Below, in pieces: positions 9,658 through 19,630 of a stretch of DNA of 64,000 bases. Position 1 is the stretch's first letter. Each line of letters starts with the position of its first letter. A model generated the notes under the pieces. It searched no databases. It saw only the letters and a list, made by a program, of their open reading frames with translations, and was not told where the DNA came from. The stretch covers positions 1-64,000 of the forward strand of contig JAHWGK010000007.1 in the NCBI GenBank assembly GCA_020054495.1, written 5' to 3'. A program made the position numbers and the translations under genes. The DNA comes from Thermoplasmata archaeon (GTDB lineage: Archaea > Thermoplasmatota > E2 > DHVEG-1).

Positions 9658-12600
9658 CTGTATCTTAAAGAAGTTAGAATGGAGAATTTCAAATCTTTTG
9701 GAAAAAAACTTACAGTACCATTTTTTCCAGGTTTTACTGCAATAACTGGTCCAAACGGCTCTGGTAAAAGTAATATTGCCGATGCTATTCTTTTTGTATT
9801 AGGTCCTAAAAGTTCAAAGGTTATGCGTGCGGGAAGATTATCAGATCTAATATTCAATGGAGGTAAAAAACATAAGAACCCTGCAAAGTACTGCAAGGTA
9901 TCACTTGTTTTTGACAATAAGAAAAGAAGAATGCCTGTTGACTCTAATGAAGTGGTTCTCACAAGGATGATAAAACGAGCGCCATTAAAGAACGATCCCA
10001 ATAATTATTACAGCAAGTTCTATATTAATGATCGCGCTGCTTCATATTCTGATTTTGAAAATGTTCTTTTACATGCTAGGATGTCTGGAGGTGGATATAA
10101 TATAGTGAAACAAGGAGATGTCACAAGTCTTATAGAGATGGGATCTGTTGATCGAAGAAGACTAATTGATGATATTGCAGGGATAAGTAACTTTGATGAT
10201 GATATTAAAAAAGCAGAGAAAGAAGAAGATGGGGTAGACAATAATCTTGAACGTGTTAGAATTATTTTATCTGAGATATCTAGTCAAATAAGACAGCTTA
10301 AGAATGATAGAGACGAAGCATTTCGTTACAAAGAGTTAAAGGACCAATTGTATGAAACAAAAGCAAAAATTGCTCTTAAGAAAAAACAAGATGTTGAAGT
10401 TCAGATGACAGAGATAGATCAGCAAATAGAATCTTATGAGTCTGAAAAAGGTAAACTAGATGAAAAGAGTAGAGAGTTAAAAGAACAATATGCTAAAATA
10501 CAAAAAGAACTTGAAGAAATAGAAGAAAAGATTGGAGAGGTTGGTGGTGACGAAGTTAAAGAGGTTAAAACTAAGATAGACTCTTTGCGGAGCGAAGAAA
10601 TAAAAGTTGAGGAAAGAATTAATTATTCAAATGATGAAATTCTTGAGATTCAAAATGAACAAGTTGAACTTAAATCAAATCTTGAATCCATTATAAAAGA
10701 GCTTGAAGAATATTCATCTCAGAAAGATGATCTTGAAAAACAGATTAATGAAAAACAACCCGAGTTAGAAAGAAAAGAAAAGGAGCTTTTTAGTTTAAAA
10801 GGAGATATTGCTCAATCTGATGATAAATCCATGGATCTAACCCATGAGCTTACAAAGATGCATGAGGAATATAATGAGAAAAATAGTGAGATCCATGAGT
10901 TTAAACTTAAACGTAATAGATTTACTGATAAAATTGAAGCTCTTGAGTTACAGATTGCAGAGATCCAGGAGACAAAATCAACATATGAATTTGAATTAAA
11001 GGATATAGACTGGCAAGCAGATGAATTTAAAAAGGAGCATAAGGAGAAAAGTAAAAAAACAGGAGATTTAGAGAAAAAACTTTTTGAGAAAAAGAAAAGG
11101 GAATCTGAACTTACTGAACAGCTTGCAGATTTGGAAAATGCTATTATACGGCTCCAACGTGAACAATCAAAACTACAGGCTGAATTAGATGCATTGCAAT
11201 CTGTAGAGGGCAAGTATAACTCTGCTGTGCATGAGATTTTAAAAACACGGAATGATGGATCTCTAAAAGGAATTCATGGGACTATTGCGGAATTAGCTCA
11301 GGTTGATAAAAAGTTTGAAACAGCTGTGGAAATTGCTGCGGGCTTTCGTATGCAATCTATTGTAGTTGAAGATGATGATGTTGCTTCAAAAGCAATTAAA
11401 TTTTTACAGAATAAAAAACTTGGCAGAGCTACGTTTCTCCCATTAAATAAGATGGTTTCAGGTAAGCCTCGTGGTAAGGCACTTATGACAGTTAAGGATC
11501 CAAAAGCCCATGGATTTGCAATTGATTTGGTTAAATTTAAAGAAGAATTTCGAGGAGCTTTTTGGTATGTATTTGGAGACACCGTTGTTGTTGATAGCCT
11601 TGACGATGCTCGCCGTTTAATGGGTGGTGTCCGTCTTGTTGATCTAAAAGGAAGTTTGATTGAGGCAAGTGGAGCGATGGTTGGCGGAAGCAAACCTAAA
11701 ACTCATCTCTCGTTCAGCAGTGCTGATCGGAGTAAATTAGAAGAAGTGACAAAACAACTGCAAAATGCCATTAACAGTCAGGATTCTATTTCTGCTGAAC
11801 TGGCTGATTTAAAAAAAGAAATAGCAGAAATCGAGGGTGGTCTTGGAGGGCTCAGAACAGAGGGTGACAAAGAGATTCAGGTTAAAGATTTGGATGTCAG
11901 AAGGAAAGAATTCATAGGTAAACTTGAGGTTCTTAACAAAGATTTAGAGGTAAAAATCAAGGAAAAAGAAGAGTTAGAGGAAAAGAAAAACGAGGTTATA
12001 TCCAAAATTGAGGAATATAAGAAAAGGCTTGAAGAATTGGATTCTATAAAAGAAGAAAAAGGAAAGCTTCTTTTGAAGGGTACCAAAAAGGAGTTAGCTC
12101 AGAAAGCAAGATCCTTTGAAGAAAATGTATCTAAGCTTCAACAGTCTTTATTAAGTTGCTCATCCGAAAAGGATGCATTGGAAAAGAAGATTGAGATTCT
12201 AAAAGAAAGGGAAAATGAGATATCTAATAAGATAGAAAATAAGAATAAAGAAGTTGAAAAGCATAAGATATCCATTGAGGAGTTAAAGAACTCACGTTCC
12301 TCGTATCGTGATGAGCTAAAAGCGCTTATGTCAGTTGAAGAAAAGATGACTGGTAAAATAAAGGATTTATCTGTTGAGCGCGATGGAATCTACAAGAAGA
12401 CTGTTACTACTGAAAACGAACTTGATAAGATTAATACTCGTGTTGAGTCTTATTTTGATTTGATCTCGCGAGCTAAATATAGATTGCCTACTCTTGAAGA
12501 TGCTGTAAAAGAACTTGAGCAAGAACTTAAATTGTACAATGTCGAGATTCACGAAGCCAAATTACCAAATGTTGAATCACTGAAAGATTCTGTGAAGTTT

Positions 12601-13275
12601 ATAGAAGAATCCATGAGGGAGCTTGAGCCAGTAAATATGCGAGCTCTTGAGGAATATGAGCATCAGTCAGAGCGTAAAAGGAAACTTGATGATGACATCA
12701 AACACTTAAAGGATCAGAAGAAAAATCTTATCAAACTAGTAAGTGAAGTAACAGAGAAAAAAACAGAGAGATTCTATGGGGCTTTTAATGCAATAAACAA
12801 AAACTTTATAGATATATATGCACAACTTTCAGAAGGGGGTGAAGCTGAGTTTCAACTTGAAGACCCTGAAAGTCTCTTTGAAAGTGGTCTAACAATAAAG
12901 GCGCGACCTCGAGGTAAAAAAGTGCTTTTACTGTCTGCACTCTCAGGTGGCGAAAAAAGTATTGCTTCGCTTGCTTTTATCTTTGCAATTCAAAATTATG
13001 ATCCCAGACCGTTTTATGTCCTAGATGAGGTAGACATGTATCTTGACGGTGTAAACGCAGAAATAGTAAGTCGCATGGTGAAGCGAAATGCACAGGATTC
13101 ACAGTTCATCATGATTACACTTCGTAAAGTCGCACTTAAGGAGGCTAATCATGTGTATGGTGTCACTATGAGAGATACTGGTATTTCCGAAATGATAGGA
13201 AACATTGATCTATCTACAGTTGGGCCAAAGGGAGAAATAAACAGTGAAGGAGGAAAGATGATTGGAGCAGCCTGA
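9658..13275 (+). CDS. smc: chromosome segregation protein SMC
   Basis: Walker A GPNGSGKSNIADAI, coiled coils, hinge, LSGGEKSIASLAFIFAIQ and DEVDMYLD; N-terminal strand YLKEVRMENFKSFG implies CTG start at 9658 rather than ATG 9679. Confidence 0.95.
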   Translation: MYLKEVRMENFKSFGKKLTVPFFPGFTAITGPNGSGKSNIADAILFVLGPKSSKVMRAGRLSDLIFNGGKKHKNPAKYCKVSLVFDNKKRRMPVDSNEVVLTRMIKRAPLKNDPNNYYSKFYINDRAASYSDFENVLLHARMSGGGYNIVKQGDVTSLIEMGSVDRRRLIDDIAGISNFDDDIKKAEKEEDGVDNNLERVRIILSEISSQIRQLKNDRDEAFRYKELKDQLYETKAKIALKKKQDVEVQMTEIDQQIESYESEKGKLDEKSRELKEQYAKIQKELEEIEEKIGEVGGDEVKEVKTKIDSLRSEEIKVEERINYSNDEILEIQNEQVELKSNLESIIKELEEYSSQKDDLEKQINEKQPELERKEKELFSLKGDIAQSDDKSMDLTHELTKMHEEYNEKNSEIHEFKLKRNRFTDKIEALELQIAEIQETKSTYEFELKDIDWQADEFKKEHKEKSKKTGDLEKKLFEKKKRESELTEQLADLENAIIRLQREQSKLQAELDALQSVEGKYNSAVHEILKTRNDGSLKGIHGTIAELAQVDKKFETAVEIAAGFRMQSIVVEDDDVASKAIKFLQNKKLGRATFLPLNKMVSGKPRGKALMTVKDPKAHGFAIDLVKFKEEFRGAFWYVFGDTVVVDSLDDARRLMGGVRLVDLKGSLIEASGAMVGGSKPKTHLSFSSADRSKLEEVTKQLQNAINSQDSISAELADLKKEIAEIEGGLGGLRTEGDKEIQVKDLDVRRKEFIGKLEVLNKDLEVKIKEKEELEEKKNEVISKIEEYKKRLEELDSIKEEKGKLLLKGTKKELAQKARSFEENVSKLQQSLLSCSSEKDALEKKIEILKERENEISNKIENKNKEVEKHKISIEELKNSRSSYRDELKALMSVEEKMTGKIKDLSVERDGIYKKTVTTENELDKINTRVESYFDLISRAKYRLPTLEDAVKELEQELKLYNVEIHEAKLPNVESLKDSVKFIEESMRELEPVNMRALEEYEHQSERKRKLDDDIKHLKDQKKNLIKLVSEVTEKKTERFYGAFNAINKNFIDIYAQLSEGGEAEFQLEDPESLFESGLTIKARPRGKKVLLLSALSGGEKSIASLAFIFAIQNYDPRPFYVLDEVDMYLDGVNAEIVSRMVKRNAQDSQFIMITLRKVALKEANHVYGVTMRDTGISEMIGNIDLSTVGPKGEINSEGGKMIGAA

Positions 13276-14131
13276 GATTGATAGTGATGTAATAAACCAT
13301 TTACTTTTTCATAAGTCACTCATTGATGAAAAAGATGATGCGACAAGGATTAATCATTATGTCAGTATGCTTCAAAAAGCTGATGACGGGGAACATATCT
13401 CAATTGAAGATCCATTTGATAGATCAATTGCAATTGCATTTGAACTAGTTATACAGCAGCATCTTAACCCATGGGATATTAATCTTGTAAAATTTTCAAC
13501 GATGTATTTGAAACGGGCAAAAGATGAAAAAATTGATCTGATGACTGCTGGTCGTATAATCTATATGGCATGGAGAGTATTGAAACTTCAAAGTGACAAT
13601 CTTGTGGTAACTATGGAAACCCACGAAGAACAATATGAGCCATTTGGCTGGGGAGATATACCAACAGAGATGTGGCTTAGTAAAGATGATGCTTACTCTT
13701 ATACAAATCTAGTGATGAACATGCCAGAGCCACCTTTGGATGAGCCAATTCGAAGAACAGCTAAAAGAAAAGTCACACTCATTGAACTACTGGATGCTTT
13801 TGATCAAGCTAGAAAAGAATCTGAAGAACACCAACTCATTGAACAACAAAGAAGGGAGGAGCGAGAGAAACTAGCAAAGAAAGCAAGGAAACGTATGAAA
13901 GGAACCGCTGTTGAGGATCATTTAGACGAAGATGTAGAGGTTGTATGGCAAAGAATTAATAAATTCCCAAAAAAAACTATAAACTTTATGGATTTATGTG
14001 AAAAAAAAGGTCGCGAGGAATTAATAAAAATACTAATGTCAGTTTTATTTCTTGCATATGACAATAAAGTACTAGTTTATCAAAAACAATTTCCATATGG
14101 AAAGATATATATTAAAAATATTGTAAATTAA
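13262..14131 (+). CDS. scpA: segregation and condensation protein ScpA
   Basis: Overlaps smc 3' end, TTG start; DPFDRSIAIAFELVIQQHLNPWDINLVKFSTMYLKRA..., C-terminal winged helix. Confidence 0.9.
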   Translation: MEQPEIDSDVINHLLFHKSLIDEKDDATRINHYVSMLQKADDGEHISIEDPFDRSIAIAFELVIQQHLNPWDINLVKFSTMYLKRAKDEKIDLMTAGRIIYMAWRVLKLQSDNLVVTMETHEEQYEPFGWGDIPTEMWLSKDDAYSYTNLVMNMPEPPLDEPIRRTAKRKVTLIELLDAFDQARKESEEHQLIEQQRREEREKLAKKARKRMKGTAVEDHLDEDVEVVWQRINKFPKKTINFMDLCEKKGREELIKILMSVLFLAYDNKVLVYQKQFPYGKIYIKNIVN

Positions 14132-14200
14132 ATAAAATGTATAAAAAATATATATTTTAAGAAACGCTAAGCATCTTTATTCAAAGTTGAACCAAAATCA

Positions 14201-14923
14201 CTATTTTATAAGATATAAAAATACTTTTTGAAGTAAAGGGAATTGTTCTAATAACTGAAGGATAAATGGATTTGATATTTCTTTGATTCTTGGTGCTTCA
14301 TAATATGTTATAAAACAAAAATCAATGTAACTCTCGTTATCATACCAAATCAATTTATACCAATTGCTACCTGAGGATCTCCATGCATCTCCTCTGTCGT
14401 AAAAATCTTTCCAACTAGTTCTCCAAGCATATTTGTCGAAACTAGTAATTTGATCAGAGCTGCATACAATGTAATATGTATTATCAGGTATAACAGTAAT
14501 ATCATTTAAATTAAAAACTATCCAACCCCCACAACGCCAAAAAATTTGATCTGTTCTAATTGACCTAGCAGCCAAATCCTTACCATTCAAGTCATCTCTA
14601 ATTGAAACAGTGATTTTTTGGTCATCTGGAGGAGAACCTATTTTGTAAATCCATAATGCAACAGCATCAATTTTATCTTTAGATGGTTTAAATGATTGAG
14701 CACGAAAGGTCTGCGGAATTAGATTATATCCACCATTAAAACGTCCAATGAGTTGTTTTTGGTCTGCCCCTTTCAATAATCCAAAAAATGGAGTTGGAAA
14801 TTTCTCATCATTTCTATCATCACCAACTAGTATCAAATCTTGGCTATCTATTTTTATACCAACAACAGGAATTGCAGTAGCAATCAACAGCAAACAAACA
14901 AAAATTCCAATTATTTTTTTCAT
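14201..14923 (-). CDS. secreted protein with novel C-terminal tail (PRIKEISNPFILQLLEQFPLLQKVFLYLIK)
   Basis: Signal peptide MKKIIGIFVCLLLIATAIPVVGI; tail similar to 60039-60137 and 63203-63295. Confidence 0.7.
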   Translation of the reverse strand: MKKIIGIFVCLLLIATAIPVVGIKIDSQDLILVGDDRNDEKFPTPFFGLLKGADQKQLIGRFNGGYNLIPQTFRAQSFKPSKDKIDAVALWIYKIGSPPDDQKITVSIRDDLNGKDLAARSIRTDQIFWRCGGWIVFNLNDITVIPDNTYYIVCSSDQITSFDKYAWRTSWKDFYDRGDAWRSSGSNWYKLIWYDNESYIDFCFITYYEAPRIKEISNPFILQLLEQFPLLQKVFLYLIK

Positions 14924-15154
14924 ATTTTATCCTCCCTCTACACATTCTAATCAGATTATTAGTATTTAAAATATAACCTTAAAATCCAATAAATTTTTAA
15001 AATTTAAAAAAATTGTATAACAATAATTTTATTAACTAAAAAAAGATTTTATAATAAAAACAACTTTATGATGGGTTGCTTTAAAATAAATATCTTACAA
15101 AAATTGTGGTATATATTAAATATTGGATATAGTTAGTTAAAAGGGATGGTCCCT

Positions 15155-15691
15155 ATGAGTATAAACGAGAAGCGTTTAGTTGAATCCGTTCTTTTTTCTG
15201 CAAGTAAACCAGTAAGTATCAATGAAATAAAAGAAGCAACTGGCCTTACGCCTAGCAAAATTAAAAAAACTATAGCTGAACTAATTGAAGACTACAACGT
15301 TAAGCGTAAAAATGAAATTTCTATGGAAGTAATAAAAGCGGGTGACAAATTTGCGATGCAAGTAAAGAAAAAATATATTGATCAATCTGTAATGATATCC
15401 AAACCTGAGATTGAAGGTAACCTGTTAAAAACCCTAACACTTATTGCATTCCATCAACCTATTAAACAATCTAACCTAAGAAGAATGATTGGTACAAAAG
15501 CATATGAACAGGTAGATGAACTTGCATCAAGGAAACTAATATACACAAAAAAACATGGTACAACTGAAATGCTTACCACTACAAAACTTTTTCCAGAATA
15601 CTTTGGAATCAATTCAACAAAACCCGAAGAAATTAGAGATTTCCTTATAAAAAAAATTGCAGGAAAAACAGACGATATAGAGCAGATTTAA
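15155..15691 (+). CDS. scpB: segregation and condensation protein ScpB
   Basis: MSINEKRLVESVLFSASKPVSINEIKEATGL...LKTLTLIAFHQPIKQSNLRRMIGTKAYEQVDELASRKLI. Confidence 0.9.
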   Translation: MSINEKRLVESVLFSASKPVSINEIKEATGLTPSKIKKTIAELIEDYNVKRKNEISMEVIKAGDKFAMQVKKKYIDQSVMISKPEIEGNLLKTLTLIAFHQPIKQSNLRRMIGTKAYEQVDELASRKLIYTKKHGTTEMLTTTKLFPEYFGINSTKPEEIRDFLIKKIAGKTDDIEQI

Positions 15692-15703
15692 ATCAGAATT
15701 TCG

Positions 15704-15832
15704 CTACTTTGTTTTTTTGGTAATAAATGTAAAGATACTCGGTAACAGTTGTACAACAACTCCTTTTAAGGATAACTTCCAAAGTATGTAATATAATTGT
15801 TGTGTCGGGGAAGGAAAAAACAATTTTTTCAT
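15704..15832 (-). CDS. small ORF, 42 aa, hypothetical
   Basis: MKKLFFPSPTQQLYYILWKLSLKGVVVQLLPSIFTFITKKTK preceded by AGGAGGTGAAAGG-ATG; TATA box TTATATATAA upstream. Confidence 0.55.
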   Translation of the reverse strand: MKKLFFPSPTQQLYYILWKLSLKGVVVQLLPSIFTFITKKTK

Positions 15833-16081
15833 CCTTTCACCTCCTCTCCTTACCACCTCAAAACTTCCTCGCTCAACGATTTTTTTCTCTCTTATATATA
15901 ATTTTTTTAGATTTTGAAATGATACTAATGGTTAATAGTGCGTTGATGAATTTCATTGGAAAATCTTACTAGTTTTATTGGTAAGATATTTCTTGATGAA
16001 TATTTTCAAAATGACATTTTTACAGGAAACATTTAAATATGAGTATGCATAAAGTATATCATAGAGGCAGGTGTAGGAAAT

Positions 16082-16540
16082 ATGAAAAAAAATAACTACC
16101 GAGCATTTGTGGTTTTTGTAATAGTTTTAATATTACCACTTTGTGGAGCTGGAGTAGCAATTTCCCAGACAGAAAATAATCCTCCAAGTAATCCTGAAGT
16201 TTGGGGCCCCTCTGGGACATTAAAACCAAATACAGAATATACTTTTTCCTGTCGTTCTATTGACCCTGATGGAGATGATGTTTATTATATGTGGGATTGG
16301 GAAGGTGGCGGACCCTATAGTGATTGGCTTGGCCCATATCCATCTGGAGTAGAACAAAGTACAACACATACTTGGCCAAATTGGGGAGAATTTGATGTTC
16401 GTTGTAAAGCAAAAGATATTCATGGTGCCGAGAGTGACTGGACATTATTTCCTATTACAGTAACAAAACAAGATATATACGCTCAACAACAAAGTGCCCA
16501 GCCATCACAAAGCACTACTCAAGAACCACTAGAAAGTTAA
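16082..16540 (+). CDS. secreted PKD-domain protein
   Basis: Signal peptide; PSNPEVWGPSGTLKPNTEYTFSCRSIDPDGDDVYYMWDW...DVRCKAKDIHGAESDW. Confidence 0.7.
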   Translation: MKKNNYRAFVVFVIVLILPLCGAGVAISQTENNPPSNPEVWGPSGTLKPNTEYTFSCRSIDPDGDDVYYMWDWEGGGPYSDWLGPYPSGVEQSTTHTWPNWGEFDVRCKAKDIHGAESDWTLFPITVTKQDIYAQQQSAQPSQSTTQEPLES

Positions 16541-16745
16541 AGTCAGAGTATCTCACAGTCCACAAACAGTAGCAACTACAACATCTACAACAACAGAACA
16601 AAGTATAATCAAAGGTTGATATAATACAAACTAAACAGTTCATCTTTTTTTTAATTTTTTTCTTTTTCAAATAATTTTTTTATTACAGTGAAAAATTATT
16701 TCAACAATAGACTTAAAGAAGCAAATATGTATTACTCATAATTGG

Positions 16746-17516
16746 ATGCATAAAACCAAGGACCAACTTTACGAAACTATCAAAGATCTAAAAACAAAAA
16801 ACGAATTTAAAGAAGAAATAAAAAAAAGAGAAAAGGAATATGACAACCTTTTAGACGAAGATACAATTGCATTGATGATCGTAGATGAACTAGGTAGAAA
16901 CAAACAAAACAAATTTAAAATCAATCAACTAGAACCTGGATTAGAATGCACTGTTTTTGGAGAGATAACCAAAATAAACAAAATGAGAAATTTCAACCGT
17001 AAAAACGGATCTACTGGACGAGTAATAAACCTAGAAATAACAGATGAAGAAGGGACCTGTGGACTCGCGTTATGGGACAAGGATGTTGAATTAGTAAAAA
17101 ATAAAAAAATACAAAAAGGAACAAGTGTAAAAATTATAAATGGCTACATAAAAGATGGTTTTAACGGTTTGGAAATAAATGTAGGCCGATGGGGACTTAT
17201 AGAAATCCAATCAGAAAATATGCTAGATTTGAAAAAAGAAGAGCCGTCTGAAAATAAAAAAATTAAAGGAAAAGTAATCCAAATTGAGCCAACACGCGCC
17301 TTTTTCAAAGATAACGGAGAATTTGGATTTGTAACTAACATCAAAGTAGAAACCAAAGACGATGTAAAAAAAATCACCATTTGGGATAAAAAAGTAAAAG
17401 AAATTCAGAAGCTAAACCAAGGAGATCCTATAGAATTAGAAAACATTGACATTAGAAAAAAAAATGGTAAAGAAGAGTTACATATAAACAGCAAAGGAGC
17501 CATTAAAAAACTTTAG
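16746..17516 (+). CDS. RPA-like OB-fold single-strand nucleic acid binding protein
   Basis: Two OB-like repeats: CTVFGEITKINKMRNFNRKNGSTGRVINLEITDEEGTCGLALWDKD. Confidence 0.75.
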   Translation: MHKTKDQLYETIKDLKTKNEFKEEIKKREKEYDNLLDEDTIALMIVDELGRNKQNKFKINQLEPGLECTVFGEITKINKMRNFNRKNGSTGRVINLEITDEEGTCGLALWDKDVELVKNKKIQKGTSVKIINGYIKDGFNGLEINVGRWGLIEIQSENMLDLKKEEPSENKKIKGKVIQIEPTRAFFKDNGEFGFVTNIKVETKDDVKKITIWDKKVKEIQKLNQGDPIELENIDIRKKNGKEELHINSKGAIKKL

Positions 17517-17857
17517 CATCCGCCTTGTACATATTTTGTATTTTTTTCAAGAGCACATTGAGCGTTCTGTAGCTCTCTACCTAAATACATATAATGTGCG
17601 GGTAACAGATCAGGAACATGTTTAACAATAGTATCGCAAAGAGCATCCGCCTTGCTTCCAGATAAAACCTTTTCAAGAATGCCTGAAACAATTCTTTTGT
17701 TTTTGTAAACATTTGAATAATACTCTACCCGAATCTCACTTTGTTTTTTGTCAACTTCTATAACAAAAAAACCTTTAGGATCTAAAATCACATCTTTTTG
17801 CGGTATCTTTTTAGCCTTAATCAGTGGAACTTCCTTATCAACCATAAACCTTTTCAC
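17513..17857 (-). CDS. DUF4346-like protein in Mtr/methionine synthase operon
   Basis: LDPKGFFVIEVDKKQSEIRVEYY...SGSKADALCDTIVKHVPDLLPAHYMYLGRELQNAQCAL. Confidence 0.5.
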   Translation of the reverse strand: MKRFMVDKEVPLIKAKKIPQKDVILDPKGFFVIEVDKKQSEIRVEYYSNVYKNKRIVSGILEKVLSGSKADALCDTIVKHVPDLLPAHYMYLGRELQNAQCALEKNTKYVQGGC

Positions 17858-18731
17858 CTGCTTTTACAAGATTTTTTAACTTTTCAAAGGCAACATTCCT
17901 TGGAAGCATTCTTTGCCCACAATCTGGTGCTAATTGACTAATCATATCATCAAAAACATCTATTCCCTTATTTATATGATCTATGATTTCACTAACAGAT
18001 TCAACTCTTGAATTATCTGACCTTACAGAACCTAAACAGATGTTTTTTGTAATTTTATATTGTTTAAATGCATCTAATAAGTTCGGTGAGCCCTTAAATT
18101 CATGTGAAAGAATATCCACAGGCATATCTAATACCTCTGGTACAATCTTTGATACATCACCACAGATATGAAGGCGCTTAGGGCAAGAAAAATCCTTTGT
18201 AATGATTTTGATTAATTCTTTACCATATTCAGGTATACCCATAGAAAAAAATGGTTCATCAATACTAATCATATCCACGTGTTTTTGCAATATCTGAGCT
18301 TCTTGTTTAAGTGCATAGGCGAAATCAAAAGCTAGTTCTTTTTCATCTTTATAAAAGAGATCAACAGATGAATTTGTAAGAGTATAAGGGCCTGTTATCA
18401 ATCCTATTAATTGTCTATCTTCAGGGATTAAACTTCTCACATATTTTTGATCTTTAATCGTAATTGGGCCATTGTATTCCACTTTATCTACTATTTCTGT
18501 TCGGTCCCTAATCCTACAGCCTTTAAGTTTCCTTGTAAAAATATTTACAAATGGATCACGTGTTTGACCATCGGAAATCATTTCAACACCTGATCCAACC
18601 ATGTCATTTACTGCAGATTTGATGTATTTATCCCATGAAATCTCTGCTTGATTGAAATACCCGCCCATAAGTTCCATGTTTTCAATGTTTACAGGATAAG
18701 ATCCAATAACTGTGGTTTTTACCTTCTTCAT
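17838..18731 (-). CDS. core (folate-independent) methionine synthase, MetE C-terminal/UROD-like fold
   Basis: VIGSYPVNIENMELMG..., ISDGQTRDPF, LITGPYTLTNSS, ISIDEPFFSMG, LHICGDV, LAPDCGQRMLPR. Confidence 0.8.
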   Translation of the reverse strand: MKKVKTTVIGSYPVNIENMELMGGYFNQAEISWDKYIKSAVNDMVGSGVEMISDGQTRDPFVNIFTRKLKGCRIRDRTEIVDKVEYNGPITIKDQKYVRSLIPEDRQLIGLITGPYTLTNSSVDLFYKDEKELAFDFAYALKQEAQILQKHVDMISIDEPFFSMGIPEYGKELIKIITKDFSCPKRLHICGDVSKIVPEVLDMPVDILSHEFKGSPNLLDAFKQYKITKNICLGSVRSDNSRVESVSEIIDHINKGIDVFDDMISQLAPDCGQRMLPRNVAFEKLKNLVKAGEKVYG

Positions 18732-19630
18732 CAGAACAGTTTCCTCCTAGGGTGCGAATCATCTGGAACAATTCCAAAGTAATTCTCAGTGTACTCAGAG
18801 ATAAGAATATCCTGCCATGCGATAATTGGAAAAACCATATCCGCATTGGCAATAGGGCCAATAATTGCGAAATCCCCACCAAACAGTTGTATATTAATAT
18901 TCGAAGACGCATCAACCGGTTTCCGTGCTGAATTAAAATCATCCAACCATTTCGATTTTTCCACAACATTATGTATAGCACAACCAGTAGGAAGACCAAA
19001 TTCTTCTTTTATAACAGGAATTGCAGCAATTGATGCACCGCTGTTATCACCAGGGGCCATAGCAGCAGTGTCAACTAGAATTTTTTTAATTCCAAGCTTC
19101 TTAGCGATATCAAGCAATCCAATATCTGTCAGATTTGCACCATTCTGTAAAACTTCAATTTTGCCGTCTGGTGATTTATCTTTAGGATTAAAAGCAACAA
19201 TAACAGCCATATTTGGAGTGTGATTTTTTAATGCATTACGTTCTTCATCTGTTATCCCAACATGAATAGAATTATAAATAGTCCTAGAAAGAAGATTTTT
19301 TTGATCAAGGTACTCCAGGGTTTTTACCTTCAAAGAAGGTTCAATTATATCTATTGAAAATGGATGGTTATTTGGAACTGTTTTTTCAATAAAAACAAGG
19401 ATATCTTCGATGTATTCCTCCTTCCGGATGAAAAAATCAGGTATTGCAGGATTGCCGGTTTTTTTACTAATATCCAGCATCTTTTGAAGCTGTTTTCTTC
19501 CACTCTCAAAATCAGGTTCTCCCTTAAAGAATAAACCACCAAATAGAACAGTGGGATGTAACCCAGGTTGTCCACCAATTTTTATTCCTGAAATGTCTAA
19601 TATTTCTTGTTCTTTAGTAAAAGAAAACAT
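18731..19630 (-). CDS. mtrH: tetrahydromethanopterin S-methyltransferase subunit H family
   Basis: MFSFTKEQEILDISGIKIGGQPGLHPTVLFGGLFFKG...LVDTAAMAPGDNSGASIAAIPVIKEEFGLPTGCAIHNVVEKSKW. Confidence 0.9.
   Translation of the reverse strand: MFSFTKEQEILDISGIKIGGQPGLHPTVLFGGLFFKGEPDFESGRKQLQKMLDISKKTGNPAIPDFFIRKEEYIEDILVFIEKTVPNNHPFSIDIIEPSLKVKTLEYLDQKNLLSRTIYNSIHVGITDEERNALKNHTPNMAVIVAFNPKDKSPDGKIEVLQNGANLTDIGLLDIAKKLGIKKILVDTAAMAPGDNSGASIAAIPVIKEEFGLPTGCAIHNVVEKSKWLDDFNSARKPVDASSNINIQLFGGDFAIIGPIANADMVFPIIAWQDILISEYTENYFGIVPDDSHPRRKLF

Noticed and set aside
10812-12552. Several minus-strand ORFs inside smc
   Set aside because: Antisense shadows of coiled-coil coding (Ser/Phe-rich translations).
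18682-19578. ORFs overlapping mtrH on both strands (18682..18999, 18789..19223, 19351..19578)
   Set aside because: mtrH frame is unambiguous; the others are shadow ORFs.
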